Part shown: positions 57,038 to 64,000 of the stretch, piece after piece | How positions within the stretch are numbered: position 1 is the first letter of the stretch | How the letters are laid out: the number at the start of each line of letters is the position of its first letter | Source: Agriotes lineatus | Taxonomy: Eukaryota > Arthropoda > Insecta > Coleoptera > Elateridae | DNA: 64,000 bases | Direction of reading: 5' to 3' | Assembly (NCBI GenBank): GCA_940337035.1 | Contig: OW679203.1 | Location: 31,877,495-31,941,494 of the forward strand | The notes under the pieces: generated by a model | What the model was told of the DNA's origin: nothing | Databases searched by the model: none | Seen by the model: the letters and a program-made list of their open reading frames with translations, nothing else | Made by a program: the position numbers and the translations under genes

Positions 57038-59321
57038 ATGCAAGCTCAAAGGGTCGCTATGTCAGCAAACAAAACCGTGATGTACATTTATCACTTGCCC
57101 CATTCGGAAAGAAAGGAACTGTGCCGCATTTTGGACCAAAACAACCAATGGGAGGAACTGGGGGGAACCCACATGAAGTACGATGTGCTGACCATTCGGG
57201 TAAGGTATAATTCAGCTCTAGTAGCTTAGGTACCAATTAAAAATTCCAGGACTTGCGGAAGGAGGTTTTCAGGGGGAACTCGCCGTCCGAGGAGCTGCTA
57301 ACGATGTGGGGCCATCAGAACCATACAGTTTTGGAGCTGTTTGTATTGCTGAGCCGCATGCATCACTACCAAGCCATGTCAGTCATCAAGGACTTTGTGG
57401 ATAAGAAGTACCATAGGTTAATACACGAAGGCGAGCATAATTTAAAGTTCCTCTTGGAGAACTGCTCTATTGACAAGATGCCCTCTAATAAGAACTTTAC
57501 GATTCCTCCGGAGAATTTTAACGAGAGCGAGAAGATTTTAAATGTGGACCCGAAGGATATTTTTATCAGTGCCAAAAGGCATCCTCGGATAGTTATAAAT
57601 GAGCAGGCGCCCTTAAGTCGCGAAAATATAAATGGGCATGTGCCCTTGAGTCGCGAAAATAACGAAAGCTCTGGCATGAATCAGCAGAATATGTTGAAGC
57701 CAAAGTCACCTTTATTGGTAAGTACCAGGATGGAGTCAATATAGAAACATGAGGAAATTCCCATGTGTTTTTATTAGGTTTTGGGTTTTTTAATATGAAT
57801 TAGTGTAAAAATTCTCGTTTTAAGCATTAAATAATTCTGTATCAATTTTTATAATTGAAAATAAGCCAGTAACTTCATTGATGGTTGTATAAAACGTAGA
57901 TTTAAATGTGTATTTAGTGAATGCATTTTTTAAATTGTTTCTTGCTAAAGGTAATGGCTTTAATTTAAGGATCGACTGGGTTCTTCCCACGGCTTAACGA
58001 TCTCTGACATATCGTATGTGGCAGAATCGGCAGGTGCAATTCCCCAAATTCCATATGATGAGCTACAGAAATCCACAAATGAGTGGGATCCCTCTGCAAT
58101 ATTGGGAAAAGGAGGTTTTGGGACAGTTTTTAAAGGTGCGTTTTTAAATACTTAAGAATTAAATAGCAGTATAGCTCATATTTGATAAAGCAAATAACAT
58201 TTTATTATTGTGGCAATTATTATTGTAATTTTAGGTGTTTGGAAGTGCACAGAAGTAGCCATAAAACGAATCGAACAAAGAGAAGACAATCCCGAATCCC
58301 ACAGTGAGCAAATCAAGCAGTCAATAACCGAATTACATTGTTTAAATGCTTATCGGCATGACAATGTTCTGCCTCTTTACGGGTATGGTGTGCGACCTTT
58401 GCGCCTTAAAATAAAATACCACTAATTTTGGATTTTTTTCATAAACAGGTACAGTATAGGGGGCCCACAGCCTTGTTTAGTCTATCAGTACATGTCTGGA
58501 GGGTGCCTGGAACACAGATTGAGAACGCGGGATTACAGAAAAGCTCTTGATTGGGAAAAACGACTTAATATTGCAATTGGAACAGCAAGGTATGGTATTA
58601 TAGTAAACTAAAAGTGTGCTTTTTCCTTCATGAATATATGTTAAGAGGCAAACTATGTCAAAGACAAGGTATGATTGATAGTTATTAAGTCATTTTTGCG
58701 TAATTAAACGACTTCTTCCCAGTGTGAATTTTTCAAAAAAGGTTTTTTCTGTGCACATTTTTAAATAGAAAAAAGTTTATTTATTTCCGTTTTCAATTAA
58801 GTCAAAGTAATGAATAATCTATTTCAAGGGGATTGCAATTTCTGCACACCATTGGCGAGAAGCCCCTAATTCACGGCGACATCAAATCAGCTAATATTCT
58901 GCTCGACCCGTGCGATAACGCAAAAATCGGGGACTTCGGCTTGGCACGAGAAGGTCCACAGTCGAACTACACCCACATAAAGGTGAGCAGAATACACGGC
59001 ACTCGCCCGTATCTACCCGACGAGTTCTTGCGGGCAAAGAAGGTTTCCACCAAGGTTGATACCTACAGCTTTGGGGTGGTGCTATTTGAAATCACCACGT
59101 CCCTGAGTGCCTACCATGAGCAGAGGCAGCATAAGTTCCTGAGGGACCATGTGGTGAACTATGAGGGTGACATTTGTGATTTGAAGGACAAGAGGGTAGA
59201 GGGTGGGGAGGAGTGCTTTCGTAGCTTGATCGATATCGGGAAGGTGTGTGTCAGCAAGAGGCCCAAGGATCGGCCGGAGATGGTGGCCGTGTTGATATTA
59301 CTGCAGGGTGTCAAACTGTAG
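57038..59321 (+). CDS. pll: Pelle, Toll-pathway death-domain Ser/Thr kinase (IRAK family)
   Basis: Pelle is recruited through death-domain contacts with Tube and MyD88 below Toll receptors and leads to destruction of Cactus and release of Dorsal/Dif. Six exons join in phase: 57038-57199, 57250-57717, 57970-58135, 58235-58382, 58449-58589 and 58829-59321. They give 525 residues, against about 500 in Drosophila. The death domain spans about residues 10-110 (MYIYHLPHSERKELCRILDQ, then WGHQNHTV). A polar linker follows. The kinase domain has GKGGFG (256-261), VAIK (Lys276), Tyr327 as IRAK-type gatekeeper, HGDIKSANILL (Asp379), DFG (397-399) and a C-lobe to the end. HGD instead of HRD is normal in this family. 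The second ATG (57059) has a better -3 base (G) and may be the true start, giving 518 residues. The linker carries an 11-residue tandem duplication around PLSREN. No lesions are seen. Confidence 0.95.
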
Positions 59322-59700
59322 TGCCTTGTTATGAACGGGAGAATTTTTTATATTTGGCTAGCTTTTAACAGTGTTATTTGTCTCTATTTTTGGGCAAGGT
59401 TGAAAGTTATGCGACTTAAGACAAGACTATGAAAAGTTTTTACGTAAGGGCTGTTATGTTATTCTACTTTACTTAATGTGCTTGAAAAGTATATTTGTTT
59501 TCAAACATTGTCTAAAAATGTTATAAATATACATTTATATGAAGTGCCTGGCCTGTTTTTCCAAGAAAAATTAACAAATGTGCTTTAAATATACGCTTAT
59601 AAGTTTATATTTTTATACATGACTATGTAAACGTACTAAATACTTATAATATATTTTTTAAATGAGGGTAAGATGTGGAAACTCTGTTAAAAATAAAAGT
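59322..59700 (+). terminator. 3' UTR of pelle with candidate poly(A) signal
   Basis: AT-rich non-coding DNA follows the TAG stop. AATAAA at 59692-59697 is the first full consensus signal, implying a 3' UTR of about 0.4 kb. Confidence 0.35.
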
Positions 59701-60600
59701 ATTCTTTTTATTTTATCGTTGTCAATTAGTGGGAATTTGATGGCTTCCCGTCTTTTCCTTTTCCTCCTCTGACATACATGGAACAGAGATGTGTTGAAAC
59801 GGTAGAAACTCAAATTAAAATCATGAAAGTCAAAATAAACTTGAAATAAGTTCCTCCGTTCTTTGAATTCAAAGTGCATTATCGATCCAAATTCGGATTT
59901 TCACAAATTTGCGTTGTACTGTAATGTCCTGCTGCGGCGTCACCGTGCCTCGGATAGCTCTATGCGTGGGTCATGCCCTACTAACACACCCAAAGAAAAG
60001 TAATAAAAAATAAACGTGTATTGTTATTCATAAATACAAATGTTTGCTTAATAAAATGTAACAAAACTGTCTAATATATACAATTAATAATTGTTTGCGG
60101 ATGCTTTAATACCTAATAGCGGTTGCAACACTCCAGCCCTTAGCGACTCGTTGAGTTTCACTATCTCCGTCTAGATGGCGTGGACGGTCCGGTTTCGTTG
60201 CCGACTCCCACCAAAATGTTCGCTAATTCTGCAAACAAAAAAATTATTTTGTGTTAATAAGGGCTGGAAATCTGAGTTTTTCAGTGCTTGTGACTTTTAA
60301 CAGTGAGTTCCCTTATGTATGGGTTATGTTACTATAATTTCGTGGATTACGAAATTGTTTACTCCGGCGGCCGGTAGATGGATTCGTGTCCTCTCATGAA
60401 ATGCTGGACTAATACGTGGGGCCGCCAGGAAGTCGGATAATTGACGTAATGCTTAACGCCTTAAATTTGAAACTTCCCCGGAGGATTTCGAATTATACCA
60501 AGCAGGGTGTCTGGAAAAATTTCGGCAGGTCTCGAGGGACCGTTCCAATGTCCAAATTGGGGCACTCGGTGAATGCTCGCTAACACGGTCGGGAGCGGAC
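59700..60600. other. Intergenic DNA with a possible LTR/primer-site junction
   Basis: No gene was recognised. On the minus strand at about 60218, TTAGCGAACA is followed within a few bases by TGGTGGGAGTCGGCAACG. This looks like an LTR end next to a tRNA primer-binding site. The plus-strand patch 60120-60215 is GC-rich. The proposal rests on this junction alone. Confidence 0.25.
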
Positions 60601-60830
60601 GTGATTTGAGCGAGTCGCACGATCAGCGCCAAGCTTCGTCGGGATTCTAGGTGGATGCTTGTCACTGGGAGCAGCGCTTAAGCATCTATGAGGGCAGGAC
60701 AAAGGGTGAGCTAGTCACACGATCAGCGCCAAGCTCGGCCGGAGTTTCGGAAAAAGGTGGTTGTGCACGACACTGGAAGCAGCGCCTTGTGCATAACCCA
60801 GGTAGGTTCTTCGGGTTTAGGAGAATTTAC
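60600..60830 (+). repeat. Diverged tandem duplication with a 100-bp period
   Basis: GATCAGCGCCAAGCT begins at 60621 and again at 60721. The preceding words GAGTCGCAC and TAGTCACAC and the following CACTGGGAGCAGCGC and CACTGGAAGCAGCGC also match. The two copies are perhaps 75% alike. The region is GC-rich and open in more than one frame, but frames on both strands overlap and none is recognisable. Confidence 0.65.
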
Positions 60831-62403
60831 TGGTTCAGGTAGGCGGACTCGAAGAGTTGTTCGTTCTACCCGGAGCGCGTGCTTTTATACAGTTTTGGGA
60901 CCCGCGTTATCTCAAATTCCGACTGGAGATTTTAATAGTGGGGAAAACGGTTGCGTTGTAGACGCGCGCCATAGAGCCGCGCACCGTGTGATCGTCACTC
61001 AAAACGTGCACTAAAGATACCGGGCTAAAATGTAGCGAGATGGCGACATGCAAATTTGGAATAATTATAATTATTTGTTTGTCAAAAATTTGCATCGGAG
61101 TTATCGTTACCGTAACTCGACATCTTGATTATGTTGCAGAACTGGGTTTGTTCATCTAGCTTCACAATGTCAAAAATTCTCCATTTCTCTTTTAAACAAA
61201 GAGCTAGTGGGAATCTACCTGGAAGCATGCATTCAGTCCTTGTTCCAGAATAAAGGAATTCCTTACTAATCTTGCAGGTATTTTCTGTGAACTTCTACTT
61301 CGTTCAATAAGAGGTGGCTCTAGATTTAAAATAACTCATTAATAACGTATACCGGTTGCGCTTTGTATGAACTATTGGTAACGTTACAAAAAATTGTTAA
61401 CTTCCATTCTATGATTGCAATTTTATATGTACATACATTTCAGGCTATAAAATACATAGAATGATATTCTAGCAGAATGCACGCACGTACTACGGTGCTA
61501 TTTAGTTTATTTATTTACAGATATGCATATACTGTAACGATACGAATTTTTGTCAACTCCAAAATTGCACTAGTCTGATGTACCGTTCTTAAAAGAAGAG
61601 ATGACAAGGCCTCGGCTAGCTCTTTTAACACTCGGAAGAAAATGGCGTGGTGTAAGGACTAGGCAAAGAAATGCTTCGGGGTTTAAAATTGAACAGTAGA
61701 TTATTAAAAAAATTGGGCGCCTGGTCGTTACTCACAACATATAAAACAAACCTAGCTAGCAAAATAAATCAACACTTACCTTGTAAGTTTAGCTGCATAC
61801 CTCAATCTAAATGTAGTAATGCGAACAACAACAAATACAAACAGTAACAGTCAAGAGAATATTTAATATTTAATGAAGAAACAATTAAAGTTAGCGTCAC
61901 TTAACTTACACACACATGTAATTGTAAAATATTGAAATCGGGACAATACAGACAACACAAACATATTAAAAACTTCAATTCCGAGTATTAATTCTCAAAT
62001 CGCTAATTATAGCGCAAATTACAAATTAGGATATAACCTGTGCAATCGCAATTGTCTAAAAAGCACAACGCCTAAGCGACGTGGCTTATTTGAGTTACAG
62101 AATACATGCTTATTTCAGCAATTTAGAAATAATTAAATTCTCGCTCTTTAGCGTTAATAAATGATTGAACCAAAATATTGATTAAACACGCTCAGTTTGA
62201 GTTGCTGAGGCCTTAGTAGGAACTGACATAAAATTGCGACAAATGCTTTTGTCGATAACAAACGCTGATAAAGGCACACACTTACAATTTAATTTGTAGC
62301 TGAAGTTCAGCGATCGGCAGGGGAAATTCTGATGCGTTGCATTTATCCATGAAAACTAAGCCGGATTTGGCTGCATAATTCTTAGAATCCCAAGGTCGCC
62401 AGT
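60830..62403. other. Intergenic, mostly AT-rich DNA
   Basis: No gene is supported. A small palindromic stretch with ATGCAAATTT and AAATTTGCAT occurs at about 61048-61094. TTAACACTCGG at 61628 is partly inverted relative to CCAGTGTTAAG at 62400, which might mark the two sides of an old retroelement fragment. On the minus strand TTCTTAACA, C, TGGCGACCTTGGG at 62410-62388 resembles an LTR end beside a primer-binding site. Confidence 0.3.
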
Positions 62404-62884
62404 GTTAAGAAAACAGCGAACAGCAGCAAGAAGCGGCACAGTATTCTGGAATTCTTGGCCAACATGAAGCCAAATCGGTGAACTGAACAAGACTCAGCAG
62501 AGCAGTCAAGTTAGTCCACGGGAACAATATTTTAGCCCTAAGTTGCCGAATTTTAGCCTTCTTGTGAGCCCATAGTTGCCGGCCACGGTGTTCACGGGCT
62601 ATTTGTTTAGAAAACGGCGCCGCAGCGGTTTAAATTATTGGAAGGCGCAGAGGAATCCAGCCGCCCGTAAAAACCAACGCTGTAGCGGGCCCTCTTGCTC
62701 AAAAACAAGAACGGCCTCTTCAAAAATCAATACTAATCGAGCCATGCAACTGTTTCAGTGGCCTACTTCGAATCGAATGCTACAAACCAAGCTGCGACAG
62801 GAAAAGCTGCAGGTGTTTATCTCTTAAGGCAAACGCTTGCTGCGATAAACCTTATTTCTTTTGCTACAATATTTAACTATAAGG
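62404..62884. other. Unassigned segment, possible LTR
   Basis: If the 62404 junction is a real LTR end, the LTR lies here and rightward on the minus strand. GC content is moderate and an 83-codon plus-strand frame (62576-62827) lacks motifs. No partner LTR was found in the window. Confidence 0.2.
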
Positions 62885-63058
62885 TGGGCCGAAAGAAAGT
62901 GTTAAATACATTAACGCCCTATTGAAATAAAATTGAAAAAGGCGTTACACTGATTACTACTTAAAATGCCCTGGGCCGAAAGAAAGTGTTAAATACATTA
63001 ACGCCCTATTGAAATAAAATTGAAAAAGGCGTTACACTGATTACTACTTAAAATGCCC
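62885..63058 (+). repeat. Perfect or near-perfect tandem duplication, 87-bp unit
   Basis: The block starting TGGGCCGAAAGAAAGTGTTA at 62885 is repeated from 62972. Both copies contain ATTAACGCCCTATTGAAATA and AAAGGCGTTACACTGATTAC. Inside each unit TAACGCC and GGCGTTA can pair, so each copy could fold into a small hairpin. No differences between copies were noticed, indicating a recent duplication. Confidence 0.9.
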
Positions 63059-64000
63059 CCAAGTAGCTCTTGGGCAAGGTTCGTAGATTGCTGGAGTGAT
63101 AAACTAATAGTCGATGTTTACAAAGTTTGTTATTGCTACAACGCCTGGTAGAGCCTCCAGCAGCGGTCACGGAAAATTTGAGCGCTGCCTTCAGTTCGCT
63201 GGTAGACGCAGCACGTTAGAGTACACCAGGGTGCATAAATCTGTGGGTGCGGACAAGGTAAGATTCCGGGTAGTCCGACCGATGCCACGCGGCGCCGATG
63301 ATATTCGCAGCGAGTGTGATTTTGAAGGCCGAAGCAATTTTAAACTGCTCGAGGCTCAAACAACGGGTTTTACGCCGCTTGTTTCTCGGACTTGCAGGGT
63401 GAATTCGTCGATCCGGCGAGTTATCGACCTAGATCGATACTGGTTCGGGTTGCTGGTTGAAAAAAAAATTAGCAGGAAAAACCCCCAACTTATTGCAACG
63501 ATTTTTCGTGCGTATTCATCTTAGGAAAAACAGGAGTTAATAACGAGATTTCCCAGCTTATTGCAACAATCTCTTGTGCGCGTTCAGATTAGGCATGAAG
63601 GCAGGTCTGGACTTGCGGGTTGCTAAAAGCAGTTAGACTAACTCAAGTAGGAATGTAGCTTTCAGGTCAAGTTAAAGTCGTCAGGTAGTTCGACTCCTCA
63701 GAAAGAAGCGAGGAATAGAGCCTTTGAGCCCGGAGCCTTCCTCCTTTCAAGGGCCTGTACCTGGTGAATTACGGAGTGGGGTTAAACTTGAGAAACAGGC
63801 TAGGCTGAGAGTAGGAATTGCTCTAAACGCGCCACGCCGCGTCTCTTGTGCAACTTGCTGGTTTTCTACCTGAGCCCTATCAGGCAATCAGCAGGATCTC
63901 GAGGCGGCCAACTGGCTTTACGTAACCCCTGGTGTGGCTTAAATGATAGTAGTAATTAATGTTTTCGAACAATTTACAGAAAAGCTATCGTCACAGTACA
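63059..64000. other. GC-richer terminal segment with a short 68-bp repeat, no recognised gene
   Basis: A 136-codon plus-strand frame at 63114-63524 starts MFTKFVIATTPGRASSSG but has no motif, repeat-like composition and no splice context. It is not called as a gene. CTTATTGCAAC recurs at 63489 and 63557 with similar flanks, giving two diverged 68-bp copies. The sequence runs off the window end, so what it belongs to cannot be judged. Confidence 0.3.

Noticed and set aside
63114..63524. 136-codon plus-strand open frame, one of the longer ones in the window
   Set aside because: No recognisable domain, odd composition, no splice context, and adjacent diverged 68-bp repeats suggest repeat-derived DNA.

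Overview
The window is nuclear DNA from an animal, most likely an insect. The order cannot be fixed from sequence alone. The evidence is spliced genes with short introns (49-250 bp, GT...AG), a complete Pelle-type kinase (the insect IRAK), a tandem C2H2 zinc-finger gene, AT-rich DNA, and many cut-and-paste DNA transposon remnants with intact target-site duplications (TSDs). Nothing points to a bacterial or organellar origin.

Layout. (1) 1-34945 (+): a bleomycin hydrolase gene (papain-like C1B peptidase) lacking only about 56 N-terminal residues, which lie upstream of the window. Six exons are visible at 4310-5532 and 34424-34945. Its introns hold two different satellite DNAs. The upstream intron (1-4309) is a ~140-bp satellite. 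The intron between exons 4 and 5 is 28.9 kb long and consists almost entirely of ~310-340-bp tandem monomers organised in higher-order repeats of 1,248 bp and 3,925 bp. A 310-bp TTAA-flanked MITE interrupts this array once. (2) 35-43 kb: no recognised host gene. It contains GC-richer dispersed repeats, a TATA/Inr region followed by a triplicated 70-bp unit, and a 660-bp Harbinger element that keeps a transposase first exon. (3) 43386-44418 (-): a C2H2 zinc-finger gene with a one-base frameshift. (4) 45-50 kb: a small hAT element and a third copy of the GC-rich dispersed repeat. (5) 50308-51052 (-): a two-exon gene for a conserved 229-residue protein of unknown function. (6) 51.3-56.3 kb: a cluster of foldback and terminal-inverted-repeat (TIR) elements: a 112-bp hairpin, a ~1.8-kb palindrome, a MITE nested inside another MITE's terminal repeat, and a 1.34-kb hAT element. 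(7) 57038-59321 (+): complete pelle in six exons, encoding 525 residues. (8) 59.3-64 kb: intergenic repeats, local tandem duplications and possible LTR/primer-binding-site junctions.

The three better-understood genes are functionally unrelated: a cytosolic cysteine aminopeptidase, a DNA-binding zinc-finger protein and a Toll-pathway kinase. The window shows no operon-like logic. Its main interest is a housekeeping peptidase gene whose introns have become sites of satellite amplification, plus a set of transposon insertions whose order can be read from their TSDs. Exon joins were made by eye from splice consensus and reading phase. Family calls come from remembered motifs, not database searches.
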